Assembly: GCA_045617845.1 (NCBI GenBank)
Contig: JAZLJL010000098.1
Span: forward strand, 1 to 64,000
Length of the DNA stretch: 64,000 nucleotides
DNA from: UBA1181 sp045617845
GTDB lineage: Bacteria; Bacteroidota; Bacteroidia; Bacteroidales; Paludibacteraceae
Direction: 5' to 3'
Of the stretch, positions 34,807 through 44,000 are shown in pieces. Within the stretch, counting starts at the first letter, position 1. Every line of letters starts with the position of its first letter. A program made the translations under genes and the position numbers. The notes under the pieces were generated by a model that was not told the DNA's origin, made no database searches, and worked only from the letters and a program-made list of their open reading frames with translations.

Positions 34807-35691
34807 ATGCTGATTGTTTCTACTATATTCGATGTGGTGATATTGTTATTCGTTTGCGTAGCTATCTTATTTTTGGGAATCATACCTTTTCGGAAGTTAT
34901 TACAATGTATTATTCGTATCCCTTCTATAGTGAGGTTCTTCGGGTTGTCAAGAAAACAACGATTACTGTTGCGCTTGTTCGGTTCTGTCGTCTATGCGGA
35001 TAATGATGGTGAAAAGAGTGAAATCGTAGTCGCGAAACGTTATATGGAGAGTTTGCTTCATGTGGATCCTAAAGTTGGGGAGGATTTTATGTTTATTCAT
35101 ATGGGTAAATCCTCTTGCGTGGATATATGCGGAGAATTATTGCAATGTACAAAAATGTCTTATGGTGAACGACTCTCGTTAATGAATGTTTTGTTTAGCA
35201 TCGCATACGTGCATGTCAATGTGAACCGTGCCGAATATGAAGTTCTTCTGGAAATAGCAAACGCTATGGAGATTACTCCTTGGGACCGTGTCTCGTTAGA
35301 ATATCAGTTTGAATACAGGATCTGTTTCGAGAAGGATAAAAATAGGGAACAGGAGGGGAAAACTGGTCCTCGAAAACGAAAAGGCAAGAAACAATCAACT
35401 TCTGGCAAGGAAACGCCGAAAAGCGACGCAAACCGTCCACGAGAATCTGTCCCGTCAGAACAGATTGCGAAGAGTAGGATGTCTCAAGCGTATGAAGTTT
35501 TAGGCTTGCCTGACAAGTCGAATGAAGAAGAGGTCCGGAAAGCGTATCATGCTTTGGTGAAACAATGCCACCCTGATATGTTGCCTGATAATGTGAATGA
35601 TGCCACAAGGGAGAAGGCATTGATACGTTTCCGTGAAATCCATGAGGCGTATAAGTTCCTTTGCGAAGTAATCTGTGAAGTGAATAGGTGA
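34807..35691 (+). CDS. Membrane-anchored J-domain protein with TerB-like region (DjlA-like), copy 2
   Basis: The start chosen is ATG 34807, just before the membrane segment (IFDVVILLFVCVAILFLGII); the open frame from 34750 would overlap copy 1 out of frame. The 294-residue product repeats the layout of copy 1: TerB-like region (LLLRLFGSVVYADNDGEKSE, LMNVLFSIAYVHVNVNRAEY), a longer basic linker (GPRKRKGKKQSTSGKE) and a J domain with KQCHPDM (H255-P256-D257). The two J domains share AYxVLGL, KxAYxxLVKQCHPDML and FRxIxEAYxxL, but the rest is strongly diverged. A tandem pair suggests distinct client specificity. It is convergent with the minus-strand TerB-like gene. Confidence 0.85.
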   Translation: MLIVSTIFDVVILLFVCVAILFLGIIPFRKLLQCIIRIPSIVRFFGLSRKQRLLLRLFGSVVYADNDGEKSEIVVAKRYMESLLHVDPKVGEDFMFIHMGKSSCVDICGELLQCTKMSYGERLSLMNVLFSIAYVHVNVNRAEYEVLLEIANAMEITPWDRVSLEYQFEYRICFEKDKNREQEGKTGPRKRKGKKQSTSGKETPKSDANRPRESVPSEQIAKSRMSQAYEVLGLPDKSNEEEVRKAYHALVKQCHPDMLPDNVNDATREKALIRFREIHEAYKFLCEVICEVNR

Positions 35692-35739
35692 AGGTTGTCT
35701 GTGGAATGGGCGTGATCTTTTGTCGCCTATTTGTATGTG

Positions 35740-37221
35740 TTAATCATCTTCCGATTCAATATAGTAATGGGTGATGTAATAGTTCTCGCCGAAGTATCCT
35801 CTGCAGATTTCCGCTTTGACAAACCCCTTTAATGCTATTTTACCAGTGCTAATTCTGGAATACGTATTGACGTTATAGGAAGAACTGTTTGATTCCAACC
35901 TTTCTCCGAGCGCATTTAGTATTCTTTTTTGCCTTTCGGTAGTTTTGTATGTCTGTAGTCTGTTTTGTAGATCTTGATATCTTTTTTCCCAAGGTCCCAA
36001 AATAGATTCTCCATAAGGGATCATTTCCATATGGAATCGATTGATGGCCAATGTGTTTTCATCACCTTTTGATATTTCACAAAAGGATGTTGCAGGTTCG
36101 CTTTTGAACAAGTAATCCCCTTCGTTTTTTAAGTCTGTTTTTACAAAACCGAAATATAATAAAGAACCAATTACGTAAATTAGATATTGTTTCTTTATGA
36201 AATTGTTATGCTTTAAGAGATCTTGATAAGAGAAGATAATCTGAAATGTATTGGCAATCGTTTTATGTCTATTATAACTTAAGCACGATAATATAATGCA
36301 TCCTAATAGCAATAAGTTGTAAAAGATTATTTGTTCGATATCGATTCCTCCTACGAGTAAGGTGTCGGATATGATTAGGATTATGGAAAAAATGGCGCAT
36401 ATGCAAACAGTGATATGGAATGAGTGTGTATGGAACGGTGTTTTGTCGTCGTAATTTGACAAGAAGTCGACTACATTCTCCGGATCATAATTTTCGTTCG
36501 GGTTCTCAGCGTGTATGTTGTTAAAATACCAATCTATGTATGTGCCGTTTTGGAACGCGAAGTATAATTTGTTTAAATCGTCAGTGGAAGGAAGAAGGTC
36601 TTTGCAGATTCCTTTTAGCATATCCCATTCCGAATCATTAATTGTATTGTCTAGATATGCGATGTGGAATAGTAAGTATGCGACGTATTTTTTTTGTGAT
36701 TCGTTTAAATATGTTGCTAGATCTTTGACGGTGTTTTCATAATTGAAATGTGACTTGAATAAGACTCTATTGGGTGTGATCACATGATTTGGGGATTTTT
36801 TTTGTCGGATTGGAAACGATTTGTCATCCAATGTCTTGCTTTTAAGTAGGTCTAAAAATATATGAATCGAGTCGTATGATGAGTTTTCTTCGTTTTCTCC
36901 TTCTTTTTTTATCGTTTCCTCTACGATTTTGAAAGCTAACTTTTTCTCTTTGGGGTCTTTTATTGTTAAGTGTATGTAGTTGGAGATGAATATGAGTTTT
37001 TCTTGGAGAATCTCTTTGTTGTCTGTTTGTAGCAAATTACTCATCAATGCGACGATTGTGCGATGGATAATGGTCTTATTATTCATCGCATTGTAAAAGT
37101 TTTTCCTTACCCTTATGTATATTAGAAATTCTTTGATGAAAAAATACAAAGAACATATCGTGCAGATTAGGCCTGTAATATATATCGTGTAAAATGTGAT
37201 GACGAATGTATCTTGATTCAT
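35740..37221 (-). CDS. Membrane protein with TerB-like segment, function unknown
   Basis: The 493-residue product has an N-terminal membrane segment (FVITFYTIYITGLICTICSL), a soluble part, two or three central membrane segments (FHITVCICAIFSIILIISDT, IIFYNLLLLGCIILSCLSY) and a soluble C-terminal half. The piece AYLLFHIAYLDNTINDSEWD (about 193-212) matches the TerB-like LfxIAyxDxxixxxE pattern also seen in the two J-domain genes that point toward it, but no J domain or HPD is present. The C-terminal part (EKRYQDLQNRLQTYKTTERQ) is helical. Codon use is strongly AT-biased. I do not recognise a named family; a role with its neighbours is inference from the shared motif and position. Confidence 0.6.
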   Translation of the reverse strand: MNQDTFVITFYTIYITGLICTICSLYFFIKEFLIYIRVRKNFYNAMNNKTIIHRTIVALMSNLLQTDNKEILQEKLIFISNYIHLTIKDPKEKKLAFKIVEETIKKEGENEENSSYDSIHIFLDLLKSKTLDDKSFPIRQKKSPNHVITPNRVLFKSHFNYENTVKDLATYLNESQKKYVAYLLFHIAYLDNTINDSEWDMLKGICKDLLPSTDDLNKLYFAFQNGTYIDWYFNNIHAENPNENYDPENVVDFLSNYDDKTPFHTHSFHITVCICAIFSIILIISDTLLVGGIDIEQIIFYNLLLLGCIILSCLSYNRHKTIANTFQIIFSYQDLLKHNNFIKKQYLIYVIGSLLYFGFVKTDLKNEGDYLFKSEPATSFCEISKGDENTLAINRFHMEMIPYGESILGPWEKRYQDLQNRLQTYKTTERQKRILNALGERLESNSSSYNVNTYSRISTGKIALKGFVKAEICRGYFGENYYITHYYIESEDD

Positions 37222-37257
37222 TATTTTGATTTGTTTTAATAACTAAATAAGCGTTGA

Positions 37258-38823
37258 TTAATTCATTTTTCCATGAATCTTTTCAGCGCATAAAATTCCA
37301 TCCATGGCTGATGAGGTGATTCCACCCGCATAACCTGCTCCCTCTCCGCATGGATACAATCCCTTAATTTGTATGTGTTCCAATGTTTCCGGGTCTCTTG
37401 GTATGCGTACGGGGGATGACGTGCGTGACTCGACGCCGATGATGACCGCATCGTTGGTGAGGTATCCTCTCATTTTTTTGTCGAACTCCTTAAATCCGCC
37501 CTGAAGTCTTTCCCGAATGAATTTAGGCATCCATTTGTGCATGTCTGATGGTACAATGCCCGGTAAATAGGAGGTTTCGGGAAGGTCTTTGGAACTTCTA
37601 TTGTTTACAAAGTCCAATAGTCGCTGCGCTGGCGCCACAGCCATTCCACCTCCGTTTTCATAGGATAGCCTTTCGAATTTTTCTTGGAATCTTAACCCTG
37701 CTAATGGACCGTACTGTTCGTATTCTTTAAGGTCTTCTGGTCTGATTTCCACTACTATAGCAGCATTCGCATGGGGCGAATTCCGTTGCGAAGGCGACAT
37801 TCCGTTGACTACACACTCTCCTTCGCCTGTGGATGCGGGGACGATGAATCCGCCCGGACACATGCAAAACGAATATACGCCTCGCTCATTCACTTGCGTG
37901 ACGACATTGTATGCTGCTGCGGGGAGGTATTTCCCCCTGTTCTTGCAGTGGTATTGTATGCTGTCTATCAAAGCTTGTTTGTGTTCCACACGTACACCCA
38001 TAGCGAATCCTTTGCATTCTAATTGTATGCCTTCGTTATGTAGCATGGCATATATGTCCCGAGAAGAGTGTCCTGTAGCTAAAATTAGATTTTCGGCATG
38101 GAACACTTCCCCTTTTTCGGTTTTGATTCCTTGCACATGGTCGTCTTTTAGCAAAATCTCAGTCATTTTGGTCTCGAAATGGATTTCCCCGCCGTGGGAA
38201 AGAATAGTTTCCCTCATGTTTTTTATGATGGTGGGAAGACGGTCGGTTCCGATATGCGGATGAGCTTCATAGAGAATTTCGTCTTGTGCGCCATGTTGGT
38301 GGAAGGTGAGTAGGATTCTGCTTCCGTCTCCTTTTTTCTTTGAACGGGTAAACAATTTGCCGTCCGAGAATGTGCCTGCCCCGCCTTCTCCGAAACAATA
38401 GTTAGACTCAATGTCAAGTCCGTTATTGCGGTTCAGTTGGGCGATGTCTTTCTTTCTGTCGCTCACTGGTTTCCCTCTTTCGATGATGATGGGTTTTATA
38501 CCTAGTTCGATGAGCCTAAGCGCGGCGAAAAGGCCTGCGGGACCTGCCCCGATGATAAGGACGCTTTTACCGTGAGTGACATCCTGGTAATGGAAAGGGT
38601 AGGTGATTGGGGCTCGTTCTGTCCCTTTCGTATAGACGTTTACGCAAAGGTTAATTTTAACTTGCGAGCGGGAACGTGCGTCAATGGATTTTCGTGTGAT
38701 TTCAATGGCTGTTACATCTTTGGCAGCCATACGTGTCTTTTTAGCCACTTCCTCCTTTAGGAGTTGTTCTTCCCCCGCTTGTTCCGGGAGGAGGGTTAAC
38801 TGTATGTTTTGAAAGAAAGCCAT
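37258..38823 (-). CDS. FAD-dependent oxidoreductase (COG2509-type)
   Basis: The 521-residue product has the dinucleotide-binding motif VLIIGAGPAGLFAALRLIE (about 89-107), IIIERGKPVSDRKKDI, a glycine-rich NYCFGEGGAGTFSDGKL, NLILATGHSSRDIY and a C-terminal FAD motif LYPCGEGAGYAGGI. The N-terminal 85 residues are a small separate domain typical of the COG2509 group (uncharacterised FAD dehydrogenases). A CMCPGG motif is conserved in this group. The reaction is unknown. It is cytoplasmic, with no signal peptide. It starts 73 bases after the response-regulator gene on the same strand, so read-through is possible, but no functional link is evident. Confidence 0.88.
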   Translation of the reverse strand: MAFFQNIQLTLLPEQAGEEQLLKEEVAKKTRMAAKDVTAIEITRKSIDARSRSQVKINLCVNVYTKGTERAPITYPFHYQDVTHGKSVLIIGAGPAGLFAALRLIELGIKPIIIERGKPVSDRKKDIAQLNRNNGLDIESNYCFGEGGAGTFSDGKLFTRSKKKGDGSRILLTFHQHGAQDEILYEAHPHIGTDRLPTIIKNMRETILSHGGEIHFETKMTEILLKDDHVQGIKTEKGEVFHAENLILATGHSSRDIYAMLHNEGIQLECKGFAMGVRVEHKQALIDSIQYHCKNRGKYLPAAAYNVVTQVNERGVYSFCMCPGGFIVPASTGEGECVVNGMSPSQRNSPHANAAIVVEIRPEDLKEYEQYGPLAGLRFQEKFERLSYENGGGMAVAPAQRLLDFVNNRSSKDLPETSYLPGIVPSDMHKWMPKFIRERLQGGFKEFDKKMRGYLTNDAVIIGVESRTSSPVRIPRDPETLEHIQIKGLYPCGEGAGYAGGITSSAMDGILCAEKIHGKMN

Positions 38824-38896
38824 GTTCTGTATTCTGCTCGTATGTTCAATATTGGTTTGTTCGTTTCTTTTGACCTATCACCAAGTTTATCGCCGT

Positions 38897-39640
38897 TTAA
38901 TTGGCTAATGTCCTTTTGTCTATAAATTCTTGGAAGGAGTCCTTGTAGGAATCCGAAATAGGAATGTATGTCTTCCCAAATATGATTCGGTTACGTTCAA
39001 CCTCCTTTATTTTGCTGGCGTGAACAATGTAGGAACGATGCACGCGCAAGAATTCCTGTGCTGGCAGAGTTGTCTCTAATGATTTCATGCTCATGAGCGA
39101 TAGGATAGGGTATTGTTGGTCTTCCAGGAATATTTTGACGTAATCCTTCATGCCTTCAATGTAGAGGATTTTTCCCAGCTCGACTTGAACCAATTTGTAG
39201 TCGGTTTTTACGAAAATTGTTTTCTTTGCCTCTTCTTGTGTTTGCTCGATAGGTGCAGCCGGCTTTTGAGTGTTTGCTACCATTTCGAACCAGTTTACAG
39301 CTTTGTTGGCTGCTTGGAGGAAGTCGTTGTAACTGATTGGCTTTAGGAGGTAGTCCAACGCATTCACCTTAAATCCGTCGACAGCGTACTGTTGGAAGGC
39401 TGTGGTGAAAATAACTTTGGTTTTATCTCCGATAAGCCTGGAAAACTCTAATCCGTTCATTTCCGGCATTTGGATATCCAAAAACATTAGGTCTGGGGCG
39501 CTCTCTGAAAAGATTTTTGATGCTTCGACCGCACTTGAATAACTTCCCACCAAATTTAGGAAAGGGGTCTTTTTCACATAAGATTCGATTAGACCTAAAG
39601 CCAATGGCTCGTCATCTACGACAATGCAATTTAGTGTCAT
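38897..39640 (-). CDS. LytTR-family response regulator
   Basis: The 247-residue product has a receiver domain (about 1-120) with the acidic pair D9/D10, phospho-acceptor D55 in LMFLDIQMPEMNG and K106 in YLLKPI, then an acidic linker and a LytTR DNA-binding domain (about 143-245; ILYIEGMKDYVKIFLED, FLRVHRSYIVHASKI). It would bind direct repeats ahead of its targets once phosphorylated by the sensor kinase encoded 5 bases upstream. It is last in a minus-strand operon with the kinase, a secreted nuclease-like protein and a surface lipoprotein. Target genes cannot be told from the window. Confidence 0.95.
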   Translation of the reverse strand: MTLNCIVVDDEPLALGLIESYVKKTPFLNLVGSYSSAVEASKIFSESAPDLMFLDIQMPEMNGLEFSRLIGDKTKVIFTTAFQQYAVDGFKVNALDYLLKPISYNDFLQAANKAVNWFEMVANTQKPAAPIEQTQEEAKKTIFVKTDYKLVQVELGKILYIEGMKDYVKIFLEDQQYPILSLMSMKSLETTLPAQEFLRVHRSYIVHASKIKEVERNRIIFGKTYIPISDSYKDSFQEFIDKRTLAN

Positions 39641-39645
39641 ATTCC

Positions 39646-40836
39646 TTAGTCCTTTTTTGCGTTAATGATTAAAATTGAATGATATGTATCTCCCTCGACT
39701 CCATATTCAAATGTGTGGGAATCAGGGTAAATGAGTTCTAGCCTTCTCTTGGTGTTTCCCATTCCGATGCCGGATCCGCTCTTGTCGTGCTCTTCCGATT
39801 TGGGAAAGTAGCTGTTGCGAAGTTCGCAACGTACCGTGTTTTCTTCCGTTTGCTCGATTGAGAAGTGGATGAATGAGGGTTGGTTGTTGGTCACACCATG
39901 TTTGAACGCATTTTCGATTAGCGAGATGAATAATAGTGGAGCGATTGGCATGGTGGGGTTCAATGTTATGTCCGTGGTGATTTTCACATCCACCAATTTC
40001 GTTAGCCTTAAACGCATTAGGTCCACGTAGTTGTTTATGAAATCTATCTCTTTTTGGATCGGAACGTATTTCTGTCCATCGTCGTACAAGACGTACCTAA
40101 GCATTTTGCTTAGCTCCATGACAGCTTCTTGTGATTTCTCCGGACTGATGGCTATCAATGCGTAGATGTTGTTAAGCGTGTTGAAAAGGAAATGCGGGTT
40201 GATTTGGCTCTTGAGGTTTTTGAGTTCCGCCTCCACTTTTTGTTTCTCCTCTTCCTGACGCTGTTCTTCAGCCTGGAACCATCTCGAGGTCGTTTTGATG
40301 GCTACGGCGATTCCTGCGATGCAGATAAAAGAGAATATGTCGGATACGATATGCCACCATCTGAAACGCATCTTGTCCTGTTGCTTTCTCTTGGTCATGT
40401 TAGGCTTGGTCACAACGATTTCGTCTTGGCTGATCACGGTGATCGGGTCCGCATTCTGTTGCTTCAATGATTCGACCTCTTTCTCTAATTCATCGATTTT
40501 CTCCATTAAGACGACACTTCTAGGTGGTATGTATGGAGTCAAATGGTATAGCCAAAGATAATTGAATCCGCATAGGAAGATGATTAAGCAAGCATTATGC
40601 GCTATGTAGCTTTTTAGGCGGTTGGCGAAAAGGTATTTGCCTATGAGTAAGCAATAGTTTAAATAAAATATGATGACGAACGAAATCGGTGTGATTATGT
40701 ATTTTAGGTAGTTCGTCCAAAGGTTTTCGTCACTTCTGAAGAAAAAGAAGATCGGAACCAAAAATATCACTAACCAAGCAATGATGTGAATCGAGATTAG
40801 TATGTTCTTCTTGAATGGATGAATGGTGTTATTCAT
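39646..40836 (-). CDS. LytS-type sensor histidine kinase
   Basis: The 396-residue product has membrane segments near 11-33, 43-70, 78-98 and 165-180, a short coiled-coil periplasmic or linker piece (MEKIDELEKEVESLKQQN) and then the His-kinase domain with QINPHFLFNTLNNIYAL (H215 as phospho-acceptor) and a HATPase domain (LLFISLIENAFKHG, GSGIGMGNTKRRLEL). This is the family paired with LytTR regulators. There is no dedicated sensing domain, so it may sense the membrane or a partner protein. Its first 8 bases overlap the end of the EEP gene upstream, and the regulator follows after 5 bases. Confidence 0.95.
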   Translation of the reverse strand: MNNTIHPFKKNILISIHIIAWLVIFLVPIFFFFRSDENLWTNYLKYIITPISFVIIFYLNYCLLIGKYLFANRLKSYIAHNACLIIFLCGFNYLWLYHLTPYIPPRSVVLMEKIDELEKEVESLKQQNADPITVISQDEIVVTKPNMTKRKQQDKMRFRWWHIVSDIFSFICIAGIAVAIKTTSRWFQAEEQRQEEEKQKVEAELKNLKSQINPHFLFNTLNNIYALIAISPEKSQEAVMELSKMLRYVLYDDGQKYVPIQKEIDFINNYVDLMRLRLTKLVDVKITTDITLNPTMPIAPLLFISLIENAFKHGVTNNQPSFIHFSIEQTEENTVRCELRNSYFPKSEEHDKSGSGIGMGNTKRRLELIYPDSHTFEYGVEGDTYHSILIINAKKD

Positions 40837-41881
40837 GGTGGATAATATTTAAATCTAAAATGATTGGTAAATGATCGCTATAGCCGTATGCGTAGAATGT
40901 TCCCATAAAAGATCTTTTGGGCGCTTTCCCTGTTTTGTCTTCTTTCAACAAAAAATCTTCCGCGCAAATTTTCACTTTCCCGGTTGTTGTGTTCAGCCCG
41001 TTTCTGCCATTCAGCATGGAACCAGAGACGATGAATTGGTCTAGGATGCCCCATTCGCCGCCAAATTTGTGGCTGCCCATGTCGCCCTTCCCGACAAATT
41101 GTTCACATAAATTGTATAGTTTCCCAGGAGAATGGATTGTCTCCGGATTTTCCGCCCCAAGGTGTTTTTTTATGCTTGGGTTATATGGATAATCGTTGAA
41201 ATCTCCCATGATGATGATGTTGCAGTTGGGGTTTCTAAAAAAGAGACTGTCGGTGAAGGAACGCAATGTTTGCGCCGCTTTGATCCTTTTGTGTTCCGAT
41301 TCTAGTTCGCCACCGTAGCGTGATGGCCAATGGTTGACGAAGAGGTGGAGCGTGTCTCCGTTGCTGAGCGTTCCTGTTGCATGAAGTATGTCGCGCGTTG
41401 GTCTGTCTCCCTCGATTTCTATATGGATGAAATCTTCTTGGATGAGCTTGAATCGTGATGGCTGGTAGGCTAGCGCCACGTCGACTCCTCTTTGGTCGGG
41501 AGAGTCTTTGTGTACAAATTGGTAGCCACAGGTTTTCAGTTGTGTGTGTTGTAGTAAGTCCGTCAACACTTTTTTGTTCTCCACTTCGCAAAGACCAATG
41601 ATGACGGGCTTTTCCCATTCACCTGCCGCAGTGATGGCTCTGGATATGTTATTCAGTTTATTCTTGTATTTCCCTTCCGTCCATTGGTGGTCGCCTTCGG
41701 GTGTGAATGATTCGTCGTCTGTCAGAGAGTCGTTTTCGCAATCGAATAGGTTTTCTACATTGTAACTTACTATTCGTATCGTTTCGATAGATTGGGCTAG
41801 GGAGAGACCACATGTGTTTGCTGCCGCGATAAAGAAGCAAATGATGATGCGACGAATGTTTTGAAGACACATGTGTTTCAT
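40829..41881 (-). CDS. Secreted endonuclease/exonuclease/phosphatase-family protein
   Basis: The 350-residue product has a signal peptide (RIIICFFIAAANTCGLSLA) and the EEP fold: VSYNVENLFD, IIGLCEVENKKVL (metal-binding Glu), FVNHWPSRYGG, IIIMGDFNDYPYNPS and the terminal YSDHLPIILDL with the catalytic Asp-His. The family includes DNase I-like nucleases, sphingomyelinases and inositol phosphatases; the ENLFD/NHWPSR subgroup is common in Bacteroidetes and is not biochemically assigned. It lies 6 bases after the lipoprotein gene and overlaps the kinase gene by 8 bases, so it is firmly in the operon. Use in phosphate or nucleic-acid scavenging is a guess. Confidence 0.88.
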   Translation of the reverse strand: MKHMCLQNIRRIIICFFIAAANTCGLSLAQSIETIRIVSYNVENLFDCENDSLTDDESFTPEGDHQWTEGKYKNKLNNISRAITAAGEWEKPVIIGLCEVENKKVLTDLLQHTQLKTCGYQFVHKDSPDQRGVDVALAYQPSRFKLIQEDFIHIEIEGDRPTRDILHATGTLSNGDTLHLFVNHWPSRYGGELESEHKRIKAAQTLRSFTDSLFFRNPNCNIIIMGDFNDYPYNPSIKKHLGAENPETIHSPGKLYNLCEQFVGKGDMGSHKFGGEWGILDQFIVSGSMLNGRNGLNTTTGKVKICAEDFLLKEDKTGKAPKRSFMGTFYAYGYSDHLPIILDLNIIHHE

Positions 41882-41887
41882 CTTGCC

Positions 41888-43408
41888 TTATTCTTTGGTT
41901 TCTTTTTCGTCGTTCCCTTCATCCGTTGCGGATTTTACTACAATTTGCAACGCACCTAGGTCGGGAGCCGCCTCAATATTCCTTATTACTCCGTCTTTGT
42001 CCGCTTTGATGTTCTCGTTTATAAGGACAAGGGCAAGGTCTCCTCTCTCTTTGCACGGAGAATCTTCGCTTAAGTGGTAATCGAAGAGTAGTTTATCCTT
42101 ATCTATAAGTTGGAAACGAGGAGTTTTATTCCGTATGATGACATTGAAATGGTTTTCGTCATTTGCGATTTCCTCTTCGGTCAATTTTGTGAAAAGAAGG
42201 CAATGGTCGAATTTGTAGTCTAGACTATCATTTTTATCGAATGTTTCGATGTATAACTCGTTCCATAAATCCGGGTTGTAGCGGTAGGCGGAAGTGTCTC
42301 CTGATACGATACAATTGTTGAAGTTCGCTTTGAAAGGTAGAGGTGCGGTCTTTGTTTTGTTTGACATTGTGACCGCACATGTATAATTTCCGATGCCCTT
42401 GTTGTTAGAATCCATTGTGCAATGGTCAAAACGATATTGCCCACCCCAAAGGAATACACAATTTTCTGTGCCATTTGTGAATATGGAATTGTATGCGTAT
42501 ACGGAAGCGTTGTACCCATACAGGCATGAAGCGAGAACGTTATGGATTTGGCTATTGGCGATGGTAAGTCGATATTCATTATCTACGATTTCAGAAGAGT
42601 CTATTTTAATTCCGAATGCGCCGCTTCGAATAAATGCATGGTTGATTATATTGTTAGAACTGGATGACGTGAACTCAATGCCTCCCCATTGGTTATAGAT
42701 TTGGTCGTAAAGAACGTCACTGGCGAAATAATCCGTACGGTCTGTCCGCATGACGATTTCCTTGCCTTCCGTTCCGTTCATGACTAAAGATCCCTTGACG
42801 AGTACGGTGGCATTCTTTTTCATGTACAATGTTGTACCCTCGGCGATTGTGAGTGTGGCAGTGGAATCCACTATCAGCGAATCGTAGATCAAATATGGCT
42901 TGTCGTTAGCCCACGAAGTGTTTTCTGTTATATGGACTGGCTCCTTTTTGTGGTACGCATCCTGTCCGAATGCTTGTAGAACGATGGTCTGGCAGTTGCC
43001 GTTATAGATGAAATTTAGTTTGTCCTCGATGATAATCGGTAATTTTTCTCCGCTTTCCGCCGCTATGATTTTGACAAATACGAATATGCTGTCACCTGCC
43101 AAAATTTCAACGTCGGAGAACGAAGTGCCAGATTTCCCATTAACGTTTACCTTAAAATAATTCTTTTCTGATAGAAGTGTGATGGAAGATATTTTAATGT
43201 TTACCTGTTCCTTATTATAAATTTTGAATATTGCTGTAGGACTTATTGTTTGTGTCAGGATCGTGTCGAATAGAATCGAATCGCACATCGTCAGTTTATA
43301 GTCCGAATTTGTCGTGAAATCATCTTTGCAACTTTGGGAGATGCAGGCAAAGATAACGCTGGTTAAGATGATAATAGTACGGAATATTGAAATACAATAT
43401 TTTTTCAT
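41888..43408 (-). CDS. Surface lipoprotein with beta-helix repeats
   Basis: The 506-residue product has a type II signal peptide with lipobox at C27 followed by KDD, which fits the Bacteroidetes lipoprotein export signal that directs proteins to the outer face of the outer membrane. A beta-sandwich part (about 45-160) is followed by a right-handed beta-helix region (about 190-400), visible as short repeats of the type LTIAEGTTLYMKKNATVLVK, NIINHAFIRSGAFGIKID and RFDHCTMDSNNKGIGNY. The last 20 residues are acidic. Beta helices often bind or cut polysaccharides, but no catalytic signature is evident. It is first in the operon with the EEP protein and two-component system, preceded by an exact -7 match at 43430-43437. 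Confidence 0.8.
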   Translation of the reverse strand: MKKYCISIFRTIIILTSVIFACISQSCKDDFTTNSDYKLTMCDSILFDTILTQTISPTAIFKIYNKEQVNIKISSITLLSEKNYFKVNVNGKSGTSFSDVEILAGDSIFVFVKIIAAESGEKLPIIIEDKLNFIYNGNCQTIVLQAFGQDAYHKKEPVHITENTSWANDKPYLIYDSLIVDSTATLTIAEGTTLYMKKNATVLVKGSLVMNGTEGKEIVMRTDRTDYFASDVLYDQIYNQWGGIEFTSSSSNNIINHAFIRSGAFGIKIDSSEIVDNEYRLTIANSQIHNVLASCLYGYNASVYAYNSIFTNGTENCVFLWGGQYRFDHCTMDSNNKGIGNYTCAVTMSNKTKTAPLPFKANFNNCIVSGDTSAYRYNPDLWNELYIETFDKNDSLDYKFDHCLLFTKLTEEEIANDENHFNVIIRNKTPRFQLIDKDKLLFDYHLSEDSPCKERGDLALVLINENIKADKDGVIRNIEAAPDLGALQIVVKSATDEGNDEKETKE

Positions 43409-43429
43409 TGCTTATTATTTATAAGACTT

Positions 43430-43437
43430 CAAAATTA
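43430..43437 (-). promoter_or_regulatory. Candidate -7 element for the lipoprotein-EEP-kinase-regulator operon
   Basis: TAATTTTG on the minus strand matches TAnnTTTG exactly, 21 bases before the start codon. No TTTG is seen at -33, so it may be activator dependent. Confidence 0.5.
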
Positions 43438-43680
43438 GTATAAAAAAATGAATACGCTGACACTTTTGTGAAAAAACGCATTGTTAAATTGTCATAAATT
43501 CTATATTGATTTAAATCTGAATGTTACGTCTGTTTTTGTAGATGGAAAACAAAAAATATAGATGAAATAGTTGTGATGTTTCTGATAAAGTTATTGTCGG
43601 GTTTGTAATTTACTATGTATCAATGTTTAATTTTTCGAATTTGACAATAAAGATTATTTTGCTTGATTTTTTTTATTTTC

Positions 43681-43712
43681 TGTGTTTTTATTGAATTTTT
43701 TCACTATTTTTG
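43681..43712 (+). promoter_or_regulatory. Promoter for polysaccharide locus 1
   Basis: TATTTTTG at 43705-43712 matches the -7 consensus exactly, with TGTG (one mismatch to TTTG) at 43681-43684, spaced 20 bases. Initiation near 43719 gives a leader of about 300 bases before ATG 44017. Confidence 0.6.
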
Positions 43713-43732
43713 TAGTCAGTTTAGGATTGTGT

Positions 43733-43822
43733 ATGTCTTTACAACAGTCTCAAGGTTACGGATATTTGGTGTGCGTGGTCGTGCATCAGCCGAGTTCCGA
43801 AGTGTTTACTTTTAAAGGGTAG
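43733..43822 (+). CDS. Possible 29-residue leader peptide
   Basis: ATG 43733 to TAG 43820-43822 encodes a short peptide beginning MSLQQSQGYGYLVCVVVHQP. It is the first open frame after the predicted transcription start of locus 1 and ends 25 bases before the GC-rich hairpin, where a translated leader could influence folding. The MSL start and following aromatic-valine pattern faintly recall the start of the UpxY-like protein at 57934 (MSLETDFGWFAVKVFF), but this is too short to prove descent. It may equally be chance. Confidence 0.25.
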   Translation: MSLQQSQGYGYLVCVVVHQPSSEVFTFKG

Positions 43823-43846
43823 ATGTGAGCGGACAACCTTGTAATG

Positions 43847-43868
43847 CCCGCATTTACATTTTTGCGGG
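43847..43868 (+). promoter_or_regulatory. GC-rich hairpin in the locus 1 leader
   Basis: CCCGCA and TGCGGG form a 6-bp stem around a 10-base AT-rich loop. No T run follows, so it is not a simple terminator; it could be a pausing or regulator-recognition element. Confidence 0.4.
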
Positions 43869-43973
43869 GAGAGATTGGTATATGCTTTCCTTTATTAATA
43901 ATCGTTGGAAAACTATAAAATTAGGTTCATGTTTAATATTTTGTGTGTCTGATATTTATAGTATATGTTTGAC

Positions 43974-44000
43974 CGCAATGATTTGCGTTTTTATTCTTTG
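43974..44000 (+). promoter_or_regulatory. Terminator-like hairpin (possible attenuator) before locus 1
   Basis: CGCAA (43974-43978), loop TGAT and TTGCG (43983-43987) are followed directly by TTTTTATTCTTTG. The stem is short, but the position, 16-30 bases before the first gene, suits an attenuator overcome by a UpxY-type antiterminator. This is inference from the Bacteroides fragilis capsule model. Confidence 0.4.
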
